A stretch of DNA of 64,000 nucleotides from Butyrivibrio sp. WCD3002 (GTDB taxonomy: Bacteria > Bacillota > Clostridia > Lachnospirales > Lachnospiraceae), in assembly GCF_000424265.1 (NCBI RefSeq), contig NZ_AUJO01000015.1, positions 1-64,000 on the forward strand, read 5' to 3'. This document shows positions 26,164 through 34,260 of the stretch, piece after piece. Under the pieces are notes generated by a model that did not search any database, was not told where the DNA came from, and was given only the letters and a program-made list of their open reading frames with translations. Numbering within the stretch: position 1 is the first letter of the stretch; each line of letters begins with the position of its first letter. Position numbers and translations under genes: made by a program.

Positions 26164-28623
26164 TTACTTAGTCTTAAGTGTGTTGATCTGATCAAATCCA
26201 CTTGTTGTGCTGTAGAAGTTGTAGAAAGTTGTCTGATCCTGAAGCATTACAGACTCATCTACATTTACACGCTCAGGAGCGTAAACGGAGCATTCCTGTC
26301 TCTGATAGATCGGAATCTCTACTGCATAGTCAACAATATAGTCAAGGCACTCTTTATAGATAGCCTTACGTACTGCCTGATCTGTTGTTGAACGAGCTTC
26401 GATAATGAGGTCATCAAGTTCAGGCTGGTTGATTCTGTACATATAAGCAGAACCACCTTCTGAATGATATACCTGGAACATATCAGGGTCAATTGTTGCA
26501 CCCCATGCTGCACACCAGATCTCAGCTGTACCACCTTCAGTTGCTGTCCAAAGAACAGAAGAATCTGAGAGGTCATTGATGATAAGATCGAAGCCAATCT
26601 TAGCAAGGTCTTCCTTAGCTGCTGTAAGGATACCAAATGAAGGATGATCACCTGAACCATCTGCAGGAATCATTGCTTCGTATGAAAGCTTAGCACCTTC
26701 AGGAGCTGCTGTAAGCTTACCATCTTCTACTGTGTAACCAGCCTTCTCGAAGAAACCAAGTGCTGCCTGAAGAGCTGCATCATACTTCTCATCTTCTGAC
26801 ATGCCGTCTGTATAAATATCATTACCCTCAGCATCTACTGAGAAAGCAACCTTGTAATCAGGATCTGAAGCCTGAGGTGCTGCCCATGATGTATTTGAGA
26901 TAGGATAGTTGATTACGTTAGCTGCTTCGCCATAGTAAGAATCAATTACAACGTCACGGTGTACAGCAAGTACTGTTGCAATAGCCTTACGAAGTGCCTT
27001 TGACTCTTCGCTTGAAGGATCATCGCCAACCTTAACGTTTTCAGAGTTCATTCCGATGTAACCATATCCGTTAAAGTCTGTAAGAGCTGTATAAACTGTC
27101 TCACCCTGTAATTCGCCGTTTGAGTTGTCACCCTTGATCTGCTCAAGTGTTGACTTGTTTGCAGAAGGCTGAGCAATATCGAGTGTTCCCTGTACGATAG
27201 CGGGCTCAGCATCAGCCTGCTGTGTAACCTTCATCTGAATTTCCTTTACCTCAGGAGCTCCAAGATAGAAGTCCTCGTTTGCTGTAAAGTAAACGATCTT
27301 GTTCTCATACTTCTGGAATACATAAGGGCCTGCTCCAAGAGGAGATGTTGTCTTTGCACGAACTGTTGAAAGATCACCCTTATCGAAACCAAAGTGTCCA
27401 GCCTCGTAATCATACTTGGAAGGATCGCCATAGTAGTGAAGAGGACATACAGGTAATGCTAAGCTATAGATAGCTGTTGCATCAAGCTTATCCATATGAA
27501 CTGTGAATGAATAATCACCAGTCTTCTCGATACCTTCGATTGTTGTAACAGAGTCACCGGTTTCTACTGCATTCTTGTACTCGTCGCCAAGCATATCAAG
27601 GATGCTGTCTCCAGCTTTCTCTGCATCTGTAGCTGCAACAACGTCTCCGTCGTAAGCTGCAACGATTTCATTCCAGAAATCATCAACTGTAGGAGCTGTG
27701 CCACCCTTAACATCGAATGTAGCACCTGAAGGAGCAGTAAGTACGCCATCTGCTACCTGACCATAGCCCCAGTTTGCCATAGCATTTGCAATAGGATCAG
27801 CTGCAACTGCTTCATCTTCTGATACAGCACCGTTTGCTGTGCAGTAATCTGCGATATCGTTGATGAACTGTTCCTTAGCTGCAGGGAAATCTGTCTCCCA
27901 GAACTTCTTCTGCTGATCTTCTGTGAAGTATGTGAAGTCTGTGTTGTCCTCACCGGCCTTAACAAGAAGGTTGAAGAGTGTATCAGAACCGCTTCTGTAT
28001 GCTTCCATACCAGTGATGGGAAGTGCATTGAATGATGAACTTCCATCATAAGAAGGATCAGCAAATACATACATAGAGAAAATAGCATCATCTGCTGTAA
28101 GAGGCTCTCCATCTGAGAACTTAACATCGTCACGAAGCTGGAATGCATAATCAACTGTTCCATCCTCGTTCTCTGTTACAGTGATGTCAGAAAGTCCCTT
28201 GTATTCATAGGAATTACCTTCATATTCCTTAGTCTCACCCTCGATGCCGTTCATGATAACTTCGCCGAGACGGTCTGTCATAATAAGACCTACTGTTGTG
28301 AGGTTCTGTACATTAGAATCATAAGTTGTTGTAGAGAAGAACGGACTGAATTTCTCAGAGAATTCAGACTCTCCAATAACGAGCGGTGCGCCGCTTCCTG
28401 TGCTCTCAGCAGCATCTGTTGCCTCTTCTGTGGATTCAGCTTCTGTTGCTTCTGCAGTTTCAGTGCTCTCCTCAGTTGAAGCATCTGCAGTAGATTCTGT
28501 CTGATCTGCAGACTCTGTAGTTGCAGTATCTGAGCCTGTGTTTGTAGCGCCGCCACAGCCTACAGCTGATGCAACCATTGTTCCGGCAAGTCCAAGTGCC
28601 AGAAGTTTGCCTAACTTTTTCAT
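26164..28623 (-). CDS. oppA: Oligopeptide-binding lipoprotein OppA (family 5 SBP), enlarged
   Basis: I chose the ATG at 28623 because GGAGGG precedes it and it directly begins a lipoprotein signal (MKKLGKLLALGLAGTMVASAVGC, lipobox Cys at 23). The mature protein starts with a low-complexity Ser/Thr/Glu/Ala linker (about 25-80). The SBP family 5 core follows: LRDDVKFSDGEPLTADDAIFSM near 160, PLGAGPYVFQKYENK near 430, and EIPIYQRQE near 775. At 819 residues it exceeds the usual 500-600; an insertion of about 150 residues (roughly 195-345) separates two blocks of the core. It captures peptides outside the cell and delivers them to OppB/C. As first gene of the operon with a following hairpin it is probably the most expressed. 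Confidence 0.92.
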   Translation of the reverse strand: MKKLGKLLALGLAGTMVASAVGCGGATNTGSDTATTESADQTESTADASTEESTETAEATEAESTEEATDAAESTGSGAPLVIGESEFSEKFSPFFSTTTYDSNVQNLTTVGLIMTDRLGEVIMNGIEGETKEYEGNSYEYKGLSDITVTENEDGTVDYAFQLRDDVKFSDGEPLTADDAIFSMYVFADPSYDGSSSFNALPITGMEAYRSGSDTLFNLLVKAGEDNTDFTYFTEDQQKKFWETDFPAAKEQFINDIADYCTANGAVSEDEAVAADPIANAMANWGYGQVADGVLTAPSGATFDVKGGTAPTVDDFWNEIVAAYDGDVVAATDAEKAGDSILDMLGDEYKNAVETGDSVTTIEGIEKTGDYSFTVHMDKLDATAIYSLALPVCPLHYYGDPSKYDYEAGHFGFDKGDLSTVRAKTTSPLGAGPYVFQKYENKIVYFTANEDFYLGAPEVKEIQMKVTQQADAEPAIVQGTLDIAQPSANKSTLEQIKGDNSNGELQGETVYTALTDFNGYGYIGMNSENVKVGDDPSSEESKALRKAIATVLAVHRDVVIDSYYGEAANVINYPISNTSWAAPQASDPDYKVAFSVDAEGNDIYTDGMSEDEKYDAALQAALGFFEKAGYTVEDGKLTAAPEGAKLSYEAMIPADGSGDHPSFGILTAAKEDLAKIGFDLIINDLSDSSVLWTATEGGTAEIWCAAWGATIDPDMFQVYHSEGGSAYMYRINQPELDDLIIEARSTTDQAVRKAIYKECLDYIVDYAVEIPIYQRQECSVYAPERVNVDESVMLQDQTTFYNFYSTTSGFDQINTLKTK

Positions 28624-28704
28624 AGTGCCCTCCATTCCGGGGTTCTCCCCAAAGTGATATATGTGCATCCACCTAAGTGGTTGTCACCTTCATATTCAAA
28701 AGCA

Positions 28705-29265
28705 TTACGTAGTCTTTTCTATAGTAATGCCAGCAAAATGCTTGTCGTAATATTTTCCAAACAAAAAAGCTATAACAATAACAGGTATATGCAAAGCCAG
28801 ATAAATCAGCTCTGATCCGATTTCGTACTGACCTCTTCTTATAATAAGGTAAAGCAGTTCACATAATGAACTGATAACTGCCAGCACAATTACTGCTATC
28901 CCGCAAAAGTGCATACGTCCAATACCTTTGTCATATTGTGGGCGTGTCATTCTGGGAGTTGCCCAGGCATATTCCAAAATTCCTACCATATAATACAGAA
29001 CCGGCAGAAACTGAAAAAAGTACGGAACCACAACCCATAAAGTATGTGATGATGTCTGATTGACCATTCCCTGCAGAATGACAGACACAAACATACCAAG
29101 GCCGTATAAAATACACGGCAGATAGGTTTTCTTCTTTACATTCTCATCAAACGGAAGCTGATAGATATCCCCTTTATAGAAAAATCTGTCCCGAAACCTA
29201 CCCCTTTTATCCAACTCAGGAGCATGATCAAAGTCTCCCTTGTACGGATTACGTAAAATACTCAT
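28705..29265 (-). CDS. Small multi-pass membrane protein, unknown
   Basis: I place the start at the ATG at 29265 (MSILRNPYKGDFDHAPEL); a TTG 15 codons upstream is in frame but has no signals. The 187-residue product has a charged N-terminus (about 1-45) and four to five hydrophobic segments (about 47-67, 78-98, 120-145, 153-172). I do not recognise the family. It lies 81 bases before oppA on the same strand and could be co-transcribed with it, though the oppA leader has its own small hairpins (CCAC/GTGG and GGGG/CCCC) that may signal separate control. No ribosome binding site is obvious. Confidence 0.65.
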   Translation of the reverse strand: MSILRNPYKGDFDHAPELDKRGRFRDRFFYKGDIYQLPFDENVKKKTYLPCILYGLGMFVSVILQGMVNQTSSHTLWVVVPYFFQFLPVLYYMVGILEYAWATPRMTRPQYDKGIGRMHFCGIAVIVLAVISSLCELLYLIIRRGQYEIGSELIYLALHIPVIVIAFLFGKYYDKHFAGITIEKTT

Positions 29266-29408
29266 TAACAAAAAACCCCAAAAAATAAAGCCTAAACAAA
29301 TTGCCGACAATAAATTATATCAAATGATTAAAAAAAGTCAAGCATTGGCGTACTTTTGTCTTTGTAGCGCGGACACTCACATACTTTAAAGCACCATAGC
29401 GGAAACGT

Positions 29409-29428
29409 AAAAAAACTAGATGCCAGTT
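29409..29428 (-). terminator. Weak terminator at the end of the glycan locus
   Basis: On the minus strand AACTGG and CTAGTT form a six-pair stem (one G-U) around a CAT loop, followed directly by seven T residues. It overlaps the stop codon of the last glycan gene. The short stem makes it a modest terminator, but it is in the right place. Confidence 0.45.
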
Positions 29429-30989
29429 ATTTCCTTGTAAAAAAGACTTTCCAAATAAACTTTGCATTGGACACAAGGTATCTCATGAAAAGACGTTTTG
29501 GATCCTGGAACAATCTGTAGAGCCATTCCATTCCAAGCTTCTGAATCCATACAGGCGCTCTTTTTATATTTCCGGCAAAGAAATTAAAGCCTGCACCAAC
29601 ACCCAGCATCACTCCACTGAGCTGTCCCTGATGAGCTGCCATCCACTTTTCCTGCTTGGGCGCACCCAAACCTATCCAAATAAGATCAGCACCGGATGAG
29701 TTGAGCATATCGACAACTGCCTCATCTTCCTCAGGTGTAAGCTCTCTGTAGGGCGGTGAATAATATCCCTTTATATCCATTCCGGGAAATCTTGCCGGAA
29801 GCTTTTGCTTTAGCAGTTCTATTGTCTCCTCGGAAGCACCATAGAAAAAGTGTGAAACCTTGCCATCCATTGTGGACTTAAACATAGCCTCCATAAAATC
29901 AGGACCGGCAATCCTTTCTGCTTTTACAAATCCTGCCTTCTGAATAAGATTTACGATGGGCTGGCCATCCGGGAATGTCAGAGCAGAACCATTTTGAATT
30001 CGCATATAATCTTCATTTTCACTGGCTTCCACAGTTGTATGCACATTACAAAAGCAAATGTATTTTCCTATGAGAGATTTCAAATGACTTCTTACATATA
30101 AAACCGCATTCTCAACATTTGAGACTGCAAAGTTTACTCCAAGTACGCCGCATCTCTTTACCATGGCAGAATAATAAACCGCCTGATAATATCCCATATC
30201 CCTGATAAGCTTACCTGTGATCCAGATACCATCGAGAGACAATCCAAAATAGGTATTTACACCTATCTTGCCCAGTCTTTCCACTATGTCATTTCTTATG
30301 TAATCAGCCGTATCATTCATGGGCTTATTCGGTATACATACGAAAGCATCGCTGCATCCAAGCTTTTCTATCTGCCTGATAAGCTCACTTCTGTTTTTCT
30401 CAATATTATCGTTTTCTGTTCTGACTGATTCTCTGGGATATGCTTCATCCAGCTTAAGAATACCCGAAAGCTCATATTCGATGTCCAGATCCTTTAAATG
30501 GCTGTGAAGCGCCTCACTGTCATTTTCATAAACAAGGGCAACCAGCTTTCTTCTGTGTCTGTCGGGATTACCTCTCTTTTTCAGAACAAATCTGTAGACA
30601 AGTCTGCCTCCAAGAACTATCACCATGTTAAGAATCACCAGATATGCCATGGCGAGTCGTGACATGTAATAGGTGTTCTGAGTCATCATCAGTACCACCA
30701 GCAAAAATGCAAACTGCAGTACCTGATTTTCGAAAACAACCTTAAACACCTCAACAGGATCACAATCTTCAAGATTCTTATAGCCTTTACGTCTGCTTCT
30801 GTATACATCCAAAAGCACAGCAAACATAACCTCTACAACAAAAATCATACTATAGAGAGGCGGCATCCATTTCTTTTCAAAATACCAGTGAAAACGGATT
30901 GTGATCATAGCTATATAGGCAATGCTTAATGAGACCGCATCAACTATCAGCAATATTCTGTTTCTTTTATGCGAGCGGGAAAGGCTCAT
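29427..30989 (-). CDS. WecG/TagA/CpsF (GT26) glycosyltransferase fused to phosphoglycosyltransferase-type membrane/nucleotide-binding N-terminus
   Basis: The C-terminal half (about 278-510) is a clear GT26 enzyme: VLGVNF at its start, FFYGASEETIELLKQKLPAR, and DLIWIGLGAPKQEKWM. GT26 adds the second sugar (ManNAc-type) to an undecaprenyl-linked glycan. The N-terminal half (about 1-275) has four membrane helices (about 11-31, 46-62, 88-105, 112-131) and a Rossmann-like region (about 147-255). It looks like the first half of WbaP-type polyprenyl-phosphate glycosylphosphotransferases, but the catalytic sugar-transferase domain is absent, replaced by GT26 right after SAMVKRC, where the catalytic domain would normally begin. 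It is the last gene of the long minus-strand glycan locus. Confidence 0.87.
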   Translation of the reverse strand: MSLSRSHKRNRILLIVDAVSLSIAYIAMITIRFHWYFEKKWMPPLYSMIFVVEVMFAVLLDVYRSRRKGYKNLEDCDPVEVFKVVFENQVLQFAFLLVVLMMTQNTYYMSRLAMAYLVILNMVIVLGGRLVYRFVLKKRGNPDRHRRKLVALVYENDSEALHSHLKDLDIEYELSGILKLDEAYPRESVRTENDNIEKNRSELIRQIEKLGCSDAFVCIPNKPMNDTADYIRNDIVERLGKIGVNTYFGLSLDGIWITGKLIRDMGYYQAVYYSAMVKRCGVLGVNFAVSNVENAVLYVRSHLKSLIGKYICFCNVHTTVEASENEDYMRIQNGSALTFPDGQPIVNLIQKAGFVKAERIAGPDFMEAMFKSTMDGKVSHFFYGASEETIELLKQKLPARFPGMDIKGYYSPPYRELTPEEDEAVVDMLNSSGADLIWIGLGAPKQEKWMAAHQGQLSGVMLGVGAGFNFFAGNIKRAPVWIQKLGMEWLYRLFQDPKRLFMRYLVSNAKFIWKVFFTRK

Positions 30990-31006
30990 ATTATCAATTT
31001 CCTCTT

Positions 31007-32290
31007 TTACTTAAAGCATCTGTGAATTATGTCTATTACTATATCCTGTTCTTGCTCAGTCATCTTTACATCCGAAGGAAGGCATAAGCCCCTTTCAAAG
31101 ATATCCATACTCACATCGACTGCTTTACCTTCATCAATGTAAGCATTGCTTCGGCCTCGCAGAAGTCCCTGCACAGTTACAAAGCTGTTTGTTCTGTACA
31201 TGGGCTGCATATGCATGGGCTTCCAGATTGGTCTTCCCTCTGCATTAAAGGCCATAAGACTTTCAAGTATTTCGGTAGGACAGGATTTTCCGGGCTCTGT
31301 ATTGTAAAGCACCTTCCTCTCCGATCTTACCTGGGGACACATTGCATTCTCATCGATTATCATACAGCTTAGCCAATAATTAGGCTCTGTATTTTCAGGT
31401 ATGGGATTCATGGACACCGGAAGGTCCTTAAATCCATCCCTGTATCTCTCATAAATTCTCTTTTTGCCTGCGATATGCTCTTCCAGATAAGGGAGCTGTC
31501 CTCTTATAACACCGGCAACAATATTGGACATTCGGTAATTATATCCAAGCTCCTCATGCTGATACCAGGGTGCATCCTCTCTCGCCTGAGTGCTGAGCTT
31601 TCTGACTTTATGTGCATCAGCCTCGGAATCTGTTATAAACATTCCTCCGCAGCTTCCTGTAATTATCTTGTTTCCATTAAAGGATATGATAGAGTAATCA
31701 CCGAACTTACCTGTCTGAACACCCTTGTAGGAAGCGCCGAAGGACTCTGCCGCATCCTCAATAATAAGCGCACCGTGCTTATTAGCAATACTTCTGATCT
31801 CATCAATCTTTCCGGGTGTACCGTATAAATGGGCAACCACTATGAGCTTTACATCAGGAAAAATCTCAAAGGCTTTCTCAAGAGCCTCAGGACTCATATT
31901 CCAGCTGTCTGTCTCAGTGTCGATAAAAACAGCCTCGCCGCCTTCATAGGCAACAGGATTAACAGTAGCATCAAAGGTCATATCCGAGCAGAAAACCTTA
32001 TGTCCTGTCAGGGTGCCGACATTTGCCGGCTTTGGTCCGTAAAGTCTCTCTCCGGCCATTCTGATGGCAAGGTGAAGCGCAGCTGTACCAGAACTAAGAG
32101 CAACGGCATATTTAAGCCCGATCTTTTCCTGCACCATTCTTTCCACTTCATTGATGTTTTCACCAACTGTACTTACCCAGTTAGTCTCAATTGCTTCATT
32201 TATCCACTTACTTTCTTCACCGTGTAGTGTGGGAGAAGCAAGCCATACCCTGTTCTTAAAGCTTTCTATTCCTTCAAATCTCTTATCCAT
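31007..32290 (-). CDS. DegT/DnrJ/EryC1 aminotransferase, likely 4-amino-sugar (PglE/EpsN-like)
   Basis: This 427-residue PLP enzyme has the cofactor Asp in EDAAESFGASYKG and the Schiff-base Lys in SFNGNKIITGSCGG. The N-terminus (VWLASPTLHGEESKWINEAIETNWV) is typical of PglE/EpsN/LegC-type aminotransferases that aminate UDP-4-keto-6-deoxy-GlcNAc. The immediately preceding gene encodes the matching membrane-bound 4,6-dehydratase, only four bases away, which supports the assignment to UDP-bacillosamine/QuiNAc4N synthesis. I chose the ATG at 32290 because GGAG lies seven bases before it; that ribosome binding site overlaps the dehydratase stop. In-frame upstream codons lie inside the dehydratase gene. 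The acetyltransferase that would complete bacillosamine (PglD) is not adjacent. Confidence 0.88.
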   Translation of the reverse strand: MDKRFEGIESFKNRVWLASPTLHGEESKWINEAIETNWVSTVGENINEVERMVQEKIGLKYAVALSSGTAALHLAIRMAGERLYGPKPANVGTLTGHKVFCSDMTFDATVNPVAYEGGEAVFIDTETDSWNMSPEALEKAFEIFPDVKLIVVAHLYGTPGKIDEIRSIANKHGALIIEDAAESFGASYKGVQTGKFGDYSIISFNGNKIITGSCGGMFITDSEADAHKVRKLSTQAREDAPWYQHEELGYNYRMSNIVAGVIRGQLPYLEEHIAGKKRIYERYRDGFKDLPVSMNPIPENTEPNYWLSCMIIDENAMCPQVRSERKVLYNTEPGKSCPTEILESLMAFNAEGRPIWKPMHMQPMYRTNSFVTVQGLLRGRSNAYIDEGKAVDVSMDIFERGLCLPSDVKMTEQEQDIVIDIIHRCFK

Positions 32291-32294
32291 ATTT

Positions 32295-34238
32295 TTACTC
32301 CGATTCATTAATGAGCTCTGCCGCGCGCTCCAGCGCCTTTTGATGCTCTTCAGTATGGTCCTCGGCATTATCCTCAGGATGATATGTAACAACTATCCTT
32401 TGAACAATTTCTCTTATCTCATCAGCATGCTCTGCCTTGGCCGCTCCGTTAAGTTCCTCAAGCTGAGCGAAAAATCTCATATCGTCCATTGCTATCGGCT
32501 TTCCGATATGAATCATTCTGTTTGCTGTATCCTGGAGTCCCTCTTCATCCATAAGCATCTCCTCATACAGCTTCTCACCGGGACGAAGTCCAGTGAATTC
32601 AATCTTGATATCCTCGCCCACCTTATAACCTGAAAGCTTAATAAGGTTCTCGGCAAGATCAAGGATTCTTACGGGCTCGCCCATATCAAGAACGAATATC
32701 TCTCCGCCCTTTGCATAAGCTCCTGCCTGCATGACAAGACTTACCGCTTCAGGGATTGTCATAAAGTATCTGATAATATTAGGGTCTGTTACGGTAACGG
32801 GACCTCCGGCTGCGATCTGCTTTTTAAAAAGCGGAATAACGGAACCGTTGGAGCCAAGAACATTACCAAAACGCACAGCCACAAATTCAGTATCATAATG
32901 CTTGTTGAAGGTCTGTACGATCATCTCACAGATACGCTTACTTGCACCCATGATGTTTGTGGGATTAACAGCCTTATCTGTAGATATCATTACGAATTTG
33001 CTGCAACCATTCATTGCTGCAGCCATGGCAGTCTTAAAGGTACCAAAAACATTATTCTTGATAGCTTCTCCCGGGCTGTCCTCCATAAGAGGCACATGCT
33101 TATGAGCTGCTGCATGATAAACGATATCAGGCTTGTAGGTCTCAAAGATCCTGTTAATTCTGTTGGTATTTCTTACTGATGCAATAAGAACCACCAGATC
33201 AAGCTCAGGATGCTTTGTTTTCAGCTCCTGCTGAATATCGTAGGCATTGTTTTCATAAATATCTACTATTATAAGCTTTCCCGGCTTATGGTTTGCTATC
33301 TGTCTGCAAAGCTCGGAACCGATGGAGCCGCCGCCACCTGTTACAAGAACAGTCTTACCGCTTACATATCCGGCAATCTGACCAAGATCAACCGCTATAG
33401 GATCACGACCAAGAAGATCCTCTACTTCAACATCTCTCAGCTTAGAAACATTGACTTCACCGTTAACAAGCTGATAAACACCCGGCAGGGAACGAAGCTT
33501 ACAATTGGTCTCCTTACAAAGATCAAGAAGCTTTCTCATATCACTTCTTGAAAGTGAAGGAATTGCAACAATAATTTCTTCTATATCATAGAGATCTGCG
33601 CACTCAATTATCTTGTCGCGTCCGCCTACTACTCTTATACCCTGAATGTAATGTCCCCACTTGCTGCGGTCATCATCGATGATACATCTGATAACCATAG
33701 TGGAGTAGTTACTGTTAACAATCTCCTTGATGATAAGATTACCGGCTTCACCGGCACCGATCACCATTACGGATATGGAATTCTTTTTATTTTCTGATTT
33801 ATGCTTAACACTTCTAAAAAATCTGTAGCTGAATCTGCTTATAAAAATAAAGGTTATAAGCAGGAAGGTATACAAAAAATAATAGCTCTGGGGAACCGGC
33901 TGTCTTCCAACTCTGAAAAACTGGAGTCCAATGGCATTCATAATTCCGGAGGACACACAGCCCATTACCAGATTCTGCAGCTCTGTCTCACCTGCATAGG
34001 CCCACAGGCTGTGATAGAGCCTGAAAAAGTAAAATACGATTATCGTCAGAACTATGTTTATTCCCAAAAACTCTGTTACGGGAACCATAAATTCCGTAGG
34101 TGCCAGGTCCACATTAAACTCATATCGCATAAGCAGAGCCAAAAAGCTTGCCGCTATTATACTGATAATGTCATATACGATTAAACCTGCACTTCTATAA
34201 AATTTAGCATAATTAAAAGGTTTCTTTTCTGAATTCAT
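32295..34238 (-). CDS. Membrane UDP-GlcNAc 4,6-dehydratase, PglF/WbpM/CapD-like
   Basis: The 647-residue protein has four N-terminal membrane helices (about 13-33, 50-70, 85-105, 115-135), a first Rossmann domain (about 150-270), and a second SDR domain with TGGGGSIGSEL (about 298) and STDKAVNPTNIMGASKR. In that active site Tyr is replaced by Met (Ser-Met-Lys), which is characteristic of PglF/WbpM and distinguishes it from the soluble PseB type in this same locus. It makes UDP-4-keto-6-deoxy-GlcNAc, which the next gene aminates. The C-terminal extension is Glu/His-rich. The ATG lacks a clear ribosome binding site, but TGGTATTAT lies just upstream, a candidate internal promoter. Confidence 0.92.
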   Translation of the reverse strand: MNSEKKPFNYAKFYRSAGLIVYDIISIIAASFLALLMRYEFNVDLAPTEFMVPVTEFLGINIVLTIIVFYFFRLYHSLWAYAGETELQNLVMGCVSSGIMNAIGLQFFRVGRQPVPQSYYFLYTFLLITFIFISRFSYRFFRSVKHKSENKKNSISVMVIGAGEAGNLIIKEIVNSNYSTMVIRCIIDDDRSKWGHYIQGIRVVGGRDKIIECADLYDIEEIIVAIPSLSRSDMRKLLDLCKETNCKLRSLPGVYQLVNGEVNVSKLRDVEVEDLLGRDPIAVDLGQIAGYVSGKTVLVTGGGGSIGSELCRQIANHKPGKLIIVDIYENNAYDIQQELKTKHPELDLVVLIASVRNTNRINRIFETYKPDIVYHAAAHKHVPLMEDSPGEAIKNNVFGTFKTAMAAAMNGCSKFVMISTDKAVNPTNIMGASKRICEMIVQTFNKHYDTEFVAVRFGNVLGSNGSVIPLFKKQIAAGGPVTVTDPNIIRYFMTIPEAVSLVMQAGAYAKGGEIFVLDMGEPVRILDLAENLIKLSGYKVGEDIKIEFTGLRPGEKLYEEMLMDEEGLQDTANRMIHIGKPIAMDDMRFFAQLEELNGAAKAEHADEIREIVQRIVVTYHPEDNAEDHTEEHQKALERAAELINESE

Positions 34239-34246
34239 AATACTCT

Positions 34247-34255
34247 ATAATACCA
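34247..34255 (-). promoter_or_regulatory. Candidate extended -10 inside the operon, before the dehydratase gene
   Basis: On the minus strand TGGTATTAT sits in the 22-base gap between the Wzy-like gene and the PglF-like gene. It ends eight bases before the ATG, so transcription from it would be leaderless or nearly so. It would give separate expression of the dehydratase-aminotransferase-GT26 module. Confidence 0.35.
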
Positions 34256-34260
34256 CAATT

